Positions 1 to 5,284 of a stretch of DNA of 5,284 bases are shown in pieces. The notes under the pieces were generated by a model, which was given only the letters and a program-made list of their open reading frames with translations, was not told the origin of the DNA and did no database searches. Within the stretch, counting starts at the first letter, position 1. Each line of letters begins with the position of its first letter. A program made the translations under genes and the position numbers. The stretch is from Candidatus Zixiibacteriota bacterium (GTDB lineage Bacteria; Zixibacteria; MSB-5A5; CAIYYT01), in NCBI GenBank assembly GCA_023134875.1, contig JAGLUH010000166.1, positions 1 through 5,284 of the forward strand. Direction: 5' to 3'.

Positions 1-2
1 GT

Positions 3-80
3 GGAACCGTTGTTAAGATAGAGGTAGTTTCCGAGGATGTCGTTGACACTAAGGTAGTCGAGTTGCAGACCTTGTACTGA
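3..80 (+). CDS. C-terminal end of an unidentified upstream gene (partial)
   Basis: An open frame enters from the left edge with codons starting at base 3 and stops at TGA 78-80. It encodes 25 residues, ending in ELQTLY. The residues alternate valine/isoleucine with charged side chains (VVKIEVVSEDVV), which looks like a terminal beta-strand region and not random translation; the other two forward frames stop within the first 21 bases. It is on the same strand as the glycolytic genes and ends 63 bases before the PFK start, so it may be the preceding gene of the same transcription unit. Too little remains to name a family. Confidence 0.45.
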   Translation, partial: GTVVKIEVVSEDVVDTKVVELQTLY

Positions 81-131
81 GATTTAATAAGAATGCCGAT
101 AGAATCAGAAAGCGTTGTGTATACTCAAGTA

Positions 132-138
132 GGGAGGT
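132..138 (+). promoter_or_regulatory. Ribosome-binding site deciding the PFK TTG start
   Basis: GGGAGGT is a near-perfect Shine-Dalgarno match, five bases before the TTG at 144. It supports that TTG as the true start: the protein then begins MRIGILTGGGD, exactly where phosphofructokinases normally begin. Confidence 0.8.
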
Positions 139-143
139 AACTG

Positions 144-1196
144 TTGCGAATCGGCATACTGACCGGCGGGGGTGATTGTCCCGGCCTTAATGCAGTTATA
201 CGGGTGATTGTCCGTCGGGGTGGTGTCAAGTATGGCTGGGATATACTTGGTATTCGTGAAGGCTGGCGTGGCCTGATGGGCGAACCGAAAATACAGCCAT
301 TAGAGCTGAAAGATGTCGGCGGTATCTTACGGATCGGCGGCACTATTTTGAAAACTTCACGCACCAATCCCTTCAAAGAAGAGGACGGCCCGACTGATGT
401 CATTGAGAATATCAAAAAACTGCAGATAGATGCGTTGGTGGCGATTGGCGGTGAGGATACGCTGGGTGTCGCGGAAAAATTGGTGCATAAGGGAGTGAAA
501 CTGATCGGTGTCCCCAAGACTATCGACAACGATCTCTCCGGCACCGACCTGACTTTTGGCTTTGATACCGCTGTCAATATCGCCATGGAAGCGATCGATC
601 GCGTGCACACCACCGCCGAGTCGCACAATCGAATTCTGGTGGTTGAAGTGATGGGTCGGCACACCGGCTGGATCGCCCTCTACGCCGGCGTTTCCGGCGG
701 TGCTGATGCAATTCTGATTCCGGAGCGTCCGGTTGACATTGATAAAATCTGCAAGGTTATCACAAAGCGTCACCAACGAGGCAAGACGTTTTCAGTGGTG
801 GTTGTTGCTGAGGGCGCTAAGATATCATTTGATAAGACTGAAGATACCGATGGATCACTGGTGGTTCAGGAGATGGGCGTTGATCAGTTCGGACATGTTC
901 GGTTGGGCGGTATAGGCATTCTGCTGGCCGATGAGCTTGAGAAACGCACCGGTTTCGAATCGCGCGCCGTGATACTTGGTCACATCCAGCGGGGCGGCAG
1001 TCCCACCGCCTTTGACCGGATGCTGGCTACCCGTTACGGTTCCAAGGCGGTCGACCTCATTCATGAAGGCCAGTTCGGCAGGATGGTCGCCTTGCGGGGC
1101 AATGAGGTGATCTCGGTGCCCCTGGCGGAAGCGGTCTACCAGACCAAGAAGGTGGATAATGAACTAATCAACATGGCTGAGGACCTTTTTGGCTAA
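144..1196 (+). CDS. pfkA: 6-phosphofructokinase, group III, probably PPi-dependent
   Basis: Phosphorylates fructose-6-phosphate to fructose-1,6-bisphosphate in the cytoplasm. The 350-residue length is normal for the bacterial family. Visible motifs: the N-terminal phosphate-donor loop GGGDCPGLNA (8-17), GGEDTLG (102-108), the catalytic PKTIDND (124-130, with D128 as likely base), the substrate-binding R163 and MGRHTGW (170-176), and HIQRGGSPTAFDR (280-292). The two positions that separate donor types are informative: D105 corresponds to Gly104 of the E. coli ATP enzyme and K125 to Gly124. From family knowledge, Asp plus Lys is the pyrophosphate-dependent pattern, while ATP-using group III enzymes keep Gly at the first position. 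I infer a PPi-dependent, reversible enzyme (it could equally be named pfp), usable in both glycolysis and gluconeogenesis. The start is TTG with a strong ribosome-binding site. The stop overlaps the next gene by 8 bases. Identity is very secure; donor specificity is an inference. Confidence 0.96.
   Translation: MRIGILTGGGDCPGLNAVIRVIVRRGGVKYGWDILGIREGWRGLMGEPKIQPLELKDVGGILRIGGTILKTSRTNPFKEEDGPTDVIENIKKLQIDALVAIGGEDTLGVAEKLVHKGVKLIGVPKTIDNDLSGTDLTFGFDTAVNIAMEAIDRVHTTAESHNRILVVEVMGRHTGWIALYAGVSGGADAILIPERPVDIDKICKVITKRHQRGKTFSVVVVAEGAKISFDKTEDTDGSLVVQEMGVDQFGHVRLGGIGILLADELEKRTGFESRAVILGHIQRGGSPTAFDRMLATRYGSKAVDLIHEGQFGRMVALRGNEVISVPLAEAVYQTKKVDNELINMAEDLFG
1179..1183 (+). promoter_or_regulatory. 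Ribosome-binding site inside the PFK 3' end
   Basis: GAGGA lies five bases before the TTG at 1189, inside the last codons of the PFK gene. It supports the TTG start of the exported protein and implies that its translation is coupled to, or directly follows, PFK translation. Confidence 0.55.
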
Positions 1197-1860
1197 CAAA
1201 TCAATCCATACCCTGCTGCTGCTCCTGCTGCTCTCGTCGATGCTGACGGCGGCGCAGCCCGCCGGCACCATCGAGTTGGGTGCCCGAATCGGGATTTTCT
1301 CAAACTCCGTCAACGAGTTGGAGAATAAGAACACCTCGGTGAGGCTGTTTGGCAACAAGAGAAATCTCTGTTACGAGGGGTTTTTCGGTTACTTCATCCT
1401 GCCGCAGGCAGCGCTGGTGGTGAATCTGGGCAGCTATTCCAAGGGCGATATCAGTGTCCAGGGAACACAGGATGCCGTCGGTCAGCGCACCTTTATCGGT
1501 TCGGCGGGCATCTACCCGATTCAGATCGGCGTCAAGCTGGAACCGTTCACCGGTCAACTGGTGGCTGGTATGTCGCCCTTCCTTGAGGGCGGTGGCGCCC
1601 TGATTATCGGTTCCGAGTCGATTTCTCAACTTTATTATGACCGCTACTATGACGCCTGGACTGACGGCGTTCTGAAAACGGAAACCGACTGGAACTGGTG
1701 GCTGGGGGGCGGCGCCTTAGTGTCGCTCTCGTCGACCGTGCGCCTTGATCTGATGGTGAAGTACATTAGAATAGAGTTTAGTGGGGATATTGCCGGAATA
1801 AGGGATTATTCCGGCTGGCAGGTATCGGTTGGCATCGGCTACCTGGTACTGGGCGAATAA
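1189..1860 (+). CDS. Secreted beta-barrel-like outer-membrane protein, unnamed
   Basis: A 223-residue protein of unknown specific function, probably exported. It begins with a clear signal peptide: K4 and H7, then a leucine run at 9-15 and a small-residue region ending TAA (20-22), so signal peptidase I could cut after A22 or A25, leaving about 200 residues. The mature part is rich in glycine and aromatic residues with alternating polar/hydrophobic stretches, for example the segment around residues 162-182 (NWWLGGGALVSLSS) and the C-terminal VSVGIGYLV. This pattern resembles small 8-stranded barrels of the OmpA-like/OMP_b-brl class. The last residue is Glu, not the classical terminal Phe of Proteobacterial porins. 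The TTG start overlaps the PFK stop by 8 bases, and gapA starts 16 bases after its stop, so it is embedded in the glycolytic operon although it has no evident metabolic role. Being a coding gene is well supported; the barrel fold is inferred. Confidence 0.82.
   Translation: MANKSIHTLLLLLLLSSMLTAAQPAGTIELGARIGIFSNSVNELENKNTSVRLFGNKRNLCYEGFFGYFILPQAALVVNLGSYSKGDISVQGTQDAVGQRTFIGSAGIYPIQIGVKLEPFTGQLVAGMSPFLEGGGALIIGSESISQLYYDRYYDAWTDGVLKTETDWNWWLGGGALVSLSSTVRLDLMVKYIRIEFSGDIAGIRDYSGWQVSVGIGYLVLGE
1792..1815 (+). repeat. Perfect 9-bp inverted repeat (hairpin) near the barrel gene's 3' end
   Basis: GCCGGAATA at 1792-1800 is the exact reverse complement of TATTCCGGC at 1807-1815, separated by the 6-base loop AGGGAT. 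It lies inside the coding sequence, ending 45 bases before the stop and about 60 bases before gapA. No T-run follows, so it is not a standard intrinsic terminator. It could form an mRNA hairpin affecting decay or processing just upstream of gapA, or be a chance consequence of the codons. Confidence 0.5.
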
Positions 1861-1864
1861 TCTA

Positions 1865-1870
1865 AAGGAG
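1865..1870 (+). promoter_or_regulatory. Ribosome-binding site of gapA
   Basis: AAGGAG ends six bases before ATG 1877. It selects this ATG over an upstream in-frame ATG at 1829, which would add 16 residues lying within the barrel gene. The chosen start gives [15 protein letters not shown], the normal beginning of the family. Confidence 0.85.
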
Positions 1871-1876
1871 AGAGAG

Positions 1877-2869
1877 ATGGCGATAAAGGTTGCTATCAAC
1901 GGTTTCGGCAGAATCGGACGCTTAGTTGTGCGTCGGGGAATTGTCGGCGACAAGCTGGACTTCGTTTCGATCAACGACATCACTAATCCGGAAACGCTGG
2001 CGCATCTGTTCAAGTATGATTCGATACATGGCAAGTTTGCCGGTGATGTGGAGATTTCGGGCGATAACCTGGTGATCAACGGCAAGACGATTAAGATCAC
2101 CGCGGAGCGCGACCCCGCCAATCTTGGCCATGCTGCGACCGGTGCCGAGATCGTGGCGGAATCGACCGGTCTTTTTCGCGACCGTGACAGCGCCGGTAAA
2201 CATATCGCCGCGGGTGCCAGGAAGGTATTGATCTCCGCTCCCGCCAAGCAGCCGGATGGCACTTTCGTGCTCGGCGTCAACTGCGAGAACTATGACGCCG
2301 CCAAACATCATATCATATCGATCGGTTCCTGCACTACCAACTGTCTGGCGCCGGTGGTGAAGGTGCTCCATGACGCTTTCGGGATCGCCAAGGGCTTCAT
2401 GACCACGATCCACTCCTACACCAACGATCAGCGTATTCTTGATCTGCCCCATACGGACCTGAGACGGGCGCGGGCGGCGGCGATGTCGATGATTCCCACC
2501 ACTACCGGCGCCGCCAAGGCGATTGCCGACGTGGTTCCGGCAATGAAAGGCCGATTCGACGGCTGTGCCATCAGGGTACCGACGCCGGATGGCTCCCTGA
2601 TTGATCTGGCGGTGATGCTCGAAAAAGAGGTAACCAGGGATGATGTCAATGCCGCTATGAAGGCTGCGGCCGACGGCGCCATGAAGGGTTTCCTGGAATA
2701 CTGCGAGGAGCCGGTTGTTTCTATAGACATCGTTGGCAACCCCCATTCCTCAATTCTCGACTCACTGATGACCCAGGCCAACGGCAACTTCATCAAGGTC
2801 TTTAGCTGGTATGACAATGAATGGGGTTTCTCCTGTCGTATGGTTGATATGCTGGAGCGGATGATCTGA
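1877..2869 (+). CDS. gapA: Glyceraldehyde-3-phosphate dehydrogenase, type I, NAD-type
   Basis: Oxidises glyceraldehyde-3-phosphate with inorganic phosphate to 1,3-bisphosphoglycerate in the cytoplasm, the substrate of the following pgk product. At 330 residues it is typical for the tetrameric type I enzyme. Visible features: the Rossmann loop NGFGRIGR (8-15), D34 at the end of the second strand, catalytic C152 in SCTTNC (151-156), H179 in the TTIHSYT segment, the phosphate-site TTTGAAKA (208-215) and the C-terminal [10 protein letters not shown] (310-319). D34 together with L190-P191 is the known pattern for NAD rather than NADP preference. One oddity: the residue before Ser-Cys is G150, where the usual signature has Ala, Ser or Val, and the usual Asn of SNASC is I149. 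The stop TGA is separated from the pgk ATG by a single base, so the two are almost certainly translated from one message and possibly coupled. Confidence 0.97.
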   Translation: MAIKVAINGFGRIGRLVVRRGIVGDKLDFVSINDITNPETLAHLFKYDSIHGKFAGDVEISGDNLVINGKTIKITAERDPANLGHAATGAEIVAESTGLFRDRDSAGKHIAAGARKVLISAPAKQPDGTFVLGVNCENYDAAKHHIISIGSCTTNCLAPVVKVLHDAFGIAKGFMTTIHSYTNDQRILDLPHTDLRRARAAAMSMIPTTTGAAKAIADVVPAMKGRFDGCAIRVPTPDGSLIDLAVMLEKEVTRDDVNAAMKAAADGAMKGFLEYCEEPVVSIDIVGNPHSSILDSLMTQANGNFIKVFSWYDNEWGFSCRMVDMLERMI

Positions 2870-2870
2870 G

Positions 2871-4064
2871 ATGAACAAGCTGACTGTTGACGATGTCAAA
2901 CTCAGCGGTCGCCGCGTCCTGATGCGTGTCGATTTCAATGTTCCCCTCAAGGATGGCGCGGTGAGCGATACCCTGCGTATCGAGGCGGCGCTGCCCACCA
3001 TCAGGAAGATCATCGCTGCCGGTGGTCGTTTGCTCCTGATGTCCCATCTTGGCCGTCCCAAGGGGAAGATCGTGCCGGAGATGAGTCTGAGGCCGGTAGT
3101 GCCGGTTCTGGAGAAGCTGATCGGCGGCAAGGTTCTCTTCGTCGAAGATTGTATCGGCGCCATCGCGGAAAAGGCGGCGGCATCTCTGGCTGACGGTGAA
3201 GTGCTCCTGCTGGAGAACCTGCGCTTCCATAAGGAGGAAACCAACAACGAGCCTCAATTCGCGCGGCAGTTGGCGGCTCTGGGCGACCTGTATGTCAACG
3301 ATGCTTTCGGATCGGCGCATCGAGCACATGCCTCAACTGAGGGGGTAACGAAGTACTTCGATCAGGCCGTCGCCGGCTATCTGATGGAAAAGGAACTGAA
3401 ATACCTCGGCGACGCGTTGCAGCAGCCAACCAAGCCTTTTGTCGCTTTGCTGGGTGGCGCCAAGGTTTCCGGTAAGATCGACGTGATCAATAACCTCATG
3501 AAGGTCGTCGACAAGATTCTCATCGGCGGCGCGATGGCTTTCACTTTCATCAAGTCTCAGGATGGCGAAATCGGCGACTCGCTGCTGGAGGCTGACAAGG
3601 TTGAACTGGCGGCTGATTTGCTCAAGATGTCAGTAGAGAAGAACGTCAAGCTGATTCTGCCCACTGACGCCGTTTGTGCGGCTGAGGTTACTGCTGATGC
3701 TGCCACAAACGTCTATCCGGCTGACAAGATACCCGCCGGCTGGAAAGGTCTGGACATCGGCCCGGACACGATTGAGTTATTCCGCCGTGAATTGGCGGGC
3801 AGCAGGACGGTAGTGTGGAACGGCCCAATGGGTGTTTTTGAGGTGGCGCAGTTCGCCGCCGGTACGACGCAGATGGCCAGGGTGCTGGCGGCGCTGTCTG
3901 ACGCGGGCGCGGTCACGATTGTCGGTGGCGGTGACAGTGCCGCCGCGGTGCGACAGAGTGGCTTGCAGGAAAGATTCTCCCATATCTCCACCGGCGGTGG
4001 CGCTTCCCTCGAATTCCTTGAGGGCAAGACTCTGCCTGGCGTCGCGGCTCTGACCGATAAATAA
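2871..4064 (+). CDS. pgk: Phosphoglycerate kinase
   Basis: Transfers the acyl phosphate of 1,3-bisphosphoglycerate to ADP, giving 3-phosphoglycerate and ATP. The 397-residue length is standard. The N-terminal substrate domain shows RVDFNVP (19-25), R36, SHLGRPKG (58-65), ENLRF (115-119) and R151 in SAHRAHAS. The nucleotide domain shows GGAKVSGKI (195-203), NGPMGVFE (317-324), GGGDS (352-356) and the hinge/helix motif [16 protein letters not shown] starting at 371. All expected substrate and nucleotide residues are present, so the enzyme should be active. It starts one base after the gapA stop; a GGAG at 2854-2857 is rather far upstream, so translation may depend on coupling to gapA. Its last ten codons and stop ([10 protein letters not shown]) belong to a 40-base repeat that recurs at 4727-4766, where the copy reads LPGVAVLTDK. 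This suggests the 3' end was duplicated, or replaced by an element-borne copy, when the next gene arrived. Confidence 0.98.
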   Translation: MNKLTVDDVKLSGRRVLMRVDFNVPLKDGAVSDTLRIEAALPTIRKIIAAGGRLLLMSHLGRPKGKIVPEMSLRPVVPVLEKLIGGKVLFVEDCIGAIAEKAAASLADGEVLLLENLRFHKEETNNEPQFARQLAALGDLYVNDAFGSAHRAHASTEGVTKYFDQAVAGYLMEKELKYLGDALQQPTKPFVALLGGAKVSGKIDVINNLMKVVDKILIGGAMAFTFIKSQDGEIGDSLLEADKVELAADLLKMSVEKNVKLILPTDAVCAAEVTADAATNVYPADKIPAGWKGLDIGPDTIELFRRELAGSRTVVWNGPMGVFEVAQFAAGTTQMARVLAALSDAGAVTIVGGGDSAAAVRQSGLQERFSHISTGGGASLEFLEGKTLPGVAALTDK

Positions 4065-4071
4065 GGGATAT
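4032..4071 (+). repeat. Left copy of 40-bp direct repeat (3' end of pgk)
   Basis: Covers the last ten codons of pgk, its TAA stop and the 7 following bases GGGATAT. It matches 4727-4766 at 37 of 40 positions at a constant offset of 695 bases. The differences are at 4037 (T/C), 4043 (C/G) and 4048 (C/T); the final 23 bases (4049-4071) are identical. Similarity ends abruptly on both sides. The first two differences are silent, and the third changes Ala to Val. Confidence 0.9.
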
Positions 4072-4084
4072 AGCAATTAGAAAC

Positions 4085-4678
4085 ATGAGCAAAGAACCCA
4101 ATCACGACGAGATGGATAGTATTCAAGAGTATCAGGAACGATATCGTTTTTGGACAGACAAGAGGATTTCTCAACTATCTTTTCATAATAACCTAATGCT
4201 TACTCTTGGCATTGCGTTAATTGCCTATTTCTGGGCTGAGCGAGATAGTGTTTATACAGAAATAATCATTGATTGGAAGGTGTTTCTGTTCTTCGCTGGC
4301 ATTCTTTCCGTTGGGGTATCAATATTTTCAGGGTTTCTTTTGTCGTTATCAAGGTTATACGACCTGCGCTTAACTTCTAATATTGTTCTCACAAGAAAGC
4401 GATTAATAAAGAAAGGAATCAAGCTAAAAGAAGAAAGGCTATCGCAAACCAAGTTTTGGCGATCAATCAAAAGTCTATGTGGTGTATGGCGGAAATATCA
4501 GAATTACGAAATAACTAAAGGGGATTTGGACGATCACGATTGCCGGCAAGATAAGTTCACGAAAATTAGGCAAAAATCAAATGATCTTGGAAGATCAACC
4601 TGGGGTCTTCTTACATGCCAAACAATATGCATGTTTGTTGCTGTAGTGTTATTCATATTCGTGCTTATAGTGAAATAA
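4085..4678 (+). CDS. Unrecognised three-helix membrane protein, AT-rich
   Basis: I do not recognise this 197-residue protein. Three hydrophobic stretches are visible: about 33-50 (after QLSFHNNLMLTL), 66-88 (VFLFFAGILSVGVSIFSGF) and 172-196 at the extreme C terminus. The N-terminal 32 residues are polar and aromatic (EYQERYRFWTDKRIS). Between helices 2 and 3 lies a strongly basic region of roughly 80 residues (RKRLIKKGIKLKEER from 104, then FWRSIK), likely cytoplasmic by the positive-inside rule. This layout, a helical hairpin plus basic cytoplasmic domain, resembles small membrane proteins often found as accessory or defence-associated genes, but no specific family can be claimed. The ATG lies 20 bases after the pgk stop with no good Shine-Dalgarno of its own; the nearest candidate, AAGGGA at 4063-4068, comes from the pgk repeat and is 16 bases away. 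M10 is an alternative start. Base composition and codon use differ sharply from its neighbours, suggesting transfer. No catalytic motif is visible. Confidence 0.8.
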   Translation: MSKEPNHDEMDSIQEYQERYRFWTDKRISQLSFHNNLMLTLGIALIAYFWAERDSVYTEIIIDWKVFLFFAGILSVGVSIFSGFLLSLSRLYDLRLTSNIVLTRKRLIKKGIKLKEERLSQTKFWRSIKSLCGVWRKYQNYEITKGDLDDHDCRQDKFTKIRQKSNDLGRSTWGLLTCQTICMFVAVVLFIFVLIVK

Positions 4679-4726
4679 GGCATAATAAGGGGTTCCACCT
4701 GACTCCAAAAAGCGTTACTGGCATTG

Positions 4727-4766
4727 CTGCCCGGCGTGGCGGTTCTGACCGATAAATAAGGGATAT
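4727..4766 (+). repeat. Right copy of 40-bp direct repeat (duplicate pgk end before tpiA)
   Basis: In the pgk frame it reads LPGVAVLTDK and a TAA stop at 4757-4759, followed by GGGATAT. Upstream of 4727 the frame continues back to a TGA at 4700-4702 through codons unlike pgk, so only the gene end is present. It contains AAGGGA (4758-4763), which serves tpiA. Because this copy directly abuts tpiA, it may be the original pgk terminus, with the left copy having arrived with the insert. Confidence 0.9.
4758..4763 (+). promoter_or_regulatory. Probable ribosome-binding site of tpiA within the repeat
   Basis: AAGGGA, nine bases before the tpiA ATG at 4773, is the only purine-rich match nearby. It overlaps the stop of the duplicated pgk end, as expected if tpiA originally followed pgk directly. 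Confidence 0.55.
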
Positions 4767-4772
4767 CTGACG

Positions 4773-5284
4773 ATGAGAAAAAAACTGGTTGCCGGCAACT
4801 GGAAAATGAATACCACTCCGGAAGACGCCGTTGCGCTGATCGAGGGCATCAGGGCGGGTCTGGACAATAGTGAAACAGTCGAGGTTGTTATCTGCCCTCC
4901 GTTTACCTCAATGGAAGCCACGGTAACGGCGGCCCAGGGAAGCGCTATCAGGGTTGGGGCTCAAAATATGCACTGGGAGGATTCCGGCGCTTACACCGGC
5001 GAAATCAGCGGCAAAATGCTGTTGACGTTGGGTTGCTCTTATGTTATATTAGGACACTCGGAAAGGCGTCAGTACTTTTTCGAGACCGATATGACCGTCA
5101 ACGCCAAACTGAAAAAAGCGCTGGCGGTGGGCTTGACAGCGATAGTCTGCGTGGGCGAAACTCTCGATCAGAGAGGAGCCGGCGAGACCGAGAATGTCAT
5201 CCGCACCCAGGTTCTGGGCGCTTTTGACGAGATCGAGCTTGACGGTTTCGCGCAGGTGGTCATTGCCTACGAGCCGATCTGGGC
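4773..5284 (+). CDS. tpiA: Triose-phosphate isomerase (N-terminal two thirds, cut by window end)
   Basis: Interconverts dihydroxyacetone phosphate and glyceraldehyde-3-phosphate in the cytoplasm, feeding gapA. The visible 170 codons out of a usual 250 or so include the substrate loop AGNWKMN with K11, the GAQNMHWEDSGAYTGEIS segment, catalytic H95 in LGHSERR, the CVGE motif and catalytic E167 in AYEPIW at the very edge of the window. No frameshift or lost key residue is seen, so the gene appears intact as far as it goes. The ATG choice is supported by the standard MRKKLVAGNWKMN beginning. It is now separated from the true pgk stop by 708 bases, which hold the AT-rich gene and the duplicated pgk end; in many bacteria the two genes are adjacent, and in Thermotoga they are fused. 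Expression probably depends on readthrough from upstream, unless the AT-rich insert provides a promoter. Confidence 0.98.
   Translation, partial: MRKKLVAGNWKMNTTPEDAVALIEGIRAGLDNSETVEVVICPPFTSMEATVTAAQGSAIRVGAQNMHWEDSGAYTGEISGKMLLTLGCSYVILGHSERRQYFFETDMTVNAKLKKALAVGLTAIVCVGETLDQRGAGETENVIRTQVLGAFDEIELDGFAQVVIAYEPIW

Larger units (their letters stand above)
4072..4766 (+). mobile_element. Putative inserted one-gene segment at the pgk 3' end
   Basis: This 695-base unit consists of the AT-rich membrane-protein gene plus the second copy of the pgk end, and lies between pgk and tpiA. Sampled 60-base blocks of the gene are about 32-42% G+C, while a block of neighbouring pgk reaches about 70%. Deleting the unit leaves pgk followed after 13 bases by tpiA, a tight junction typical of this gene pair. 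I see no terminal inverted repeats, integrase, transposase or attC-like site. It may be a cassette or satellite moved in trans, a decayed island, or a product of homologous recombination with foreign DNA carrying another pgk end. Boundaries are uncertain by the length of the repeat: 4032-4726 describes the same event equally well. Confidence 0.45.

Noticed and set aside
120..125. TATACT, a possible -10 promoter element before the PFK gene
   Set aside because: There is no recognisable -35 at a proper distance and no extended -10 element; transcription could equally come from the upstream gene. The implied leader would be only about 12 bases.
1922..2746. Long minus-strand open frame (274 codons) opposite gapA
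   Set aside because: It is a shadow of a GC-rich, strongly conserved gene; the translation has no recognisable domain and the plus strand is unambiguously gapA. The other antisense frames opposite PFK, the barrel gene and pgk were rejected for the same reason.
3832..4053. Plus-strand 73-codon open frame inside pgk
   Set aside because: It is an out-of-frame, arginine-rich reading of the conserved pgk C-terminal domain, a composition artefact.
4635..4671. Possible tpiA promoter in the AT-rich end of the cargo gene (TTGTTG/TTGCTG with TATAGT)
   Set aside because: Spacings between the hexamers are too long for a standard promoter, and AT-rich coding sequence yields such matches readily.
4691..4698. 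GGTTCCAC, the reverse complement of the first eight bases of the window
   Set aside because: Eight bases with no extension is expected by chance in 5 kb and has no link to either gene boundary.
4672..4726. Integron-type attC site or transposon inverted repeat at the right end of the insert
   Set aside because: GCGTTACTGG does not match the attC core, no paired core exists at the left end, and the two ends of the insert are not reverse complements of each other.

Overview
The window is a compact, single-strand (+) block of central glycolysis genes in the order: tail of an unidentified gene, 6-phosphofructokinase (group III type with PPi-type residues), a small secreted beta-barrel-like protein, gapA, pgk, an unrelated AT-rich membrane-protein gene, then the first two thirds of tpiA (cut by the window end). 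Genes overlap or sit a few bases apart, and no convincing terminator is visible between them, so most or all of the block is probably co-transcribed. The signal peptide and beta-strand-rich exported protein suggest a diderm (Gram-negative-type) bacterium. The group III PFK, TTG starts and moderately GC-rich codon use fit an uncultured lineage, perhaps in the wider FCB group (Zixibacteria-like). That placement is a guess from overall impression, not a measured affiliation.

Layout. Bases 3-80 end an upstream reading frame. Bases 81-143 are a short spacer ending in a strong Shine-Dalgarno site before the TTG start of the PFK gene (144-1196). The exported protein (1189-1860) overlaps the PFK stop by 8 bases and carries a perfect 9-bp hairpin near its 3' end. 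gapA (1877-2869) follows 16 bases later, and pgk (2871-4064) begins one base after the gapA stop. These enzymes interconvert fructose-6-phosphate/fructose-1,6-bisphosphate and glyceraldehyde-3-phosphate/3-phosphoglycerate. TpiA balances the two triose phosphates. Aldolase is not in the window.

The notable part is between pgk and tpiA. The last 33 bases of pgk plus 7 bases after its stop (4032-4071) recur at 4727-4766, directly in front of tpiA, with 37 of 40 positions identical. Between the copies lies one strikingly AT-rich gene (4085-4678) for a 197-residue protein with three predicted membrane helices that I do not recognise. Removing one repeat copy plus the segment between restores a tight pgk-tpiA junction with a 13-base spacer. 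The simplest reading is that a one-gene segment was inserted at the 3' end of pgk, leaving a duplicated gene end that keeps both pgk and the tpiA ribosome-binding site intact. No integrase or transposase is visible, so the mechanism is open.
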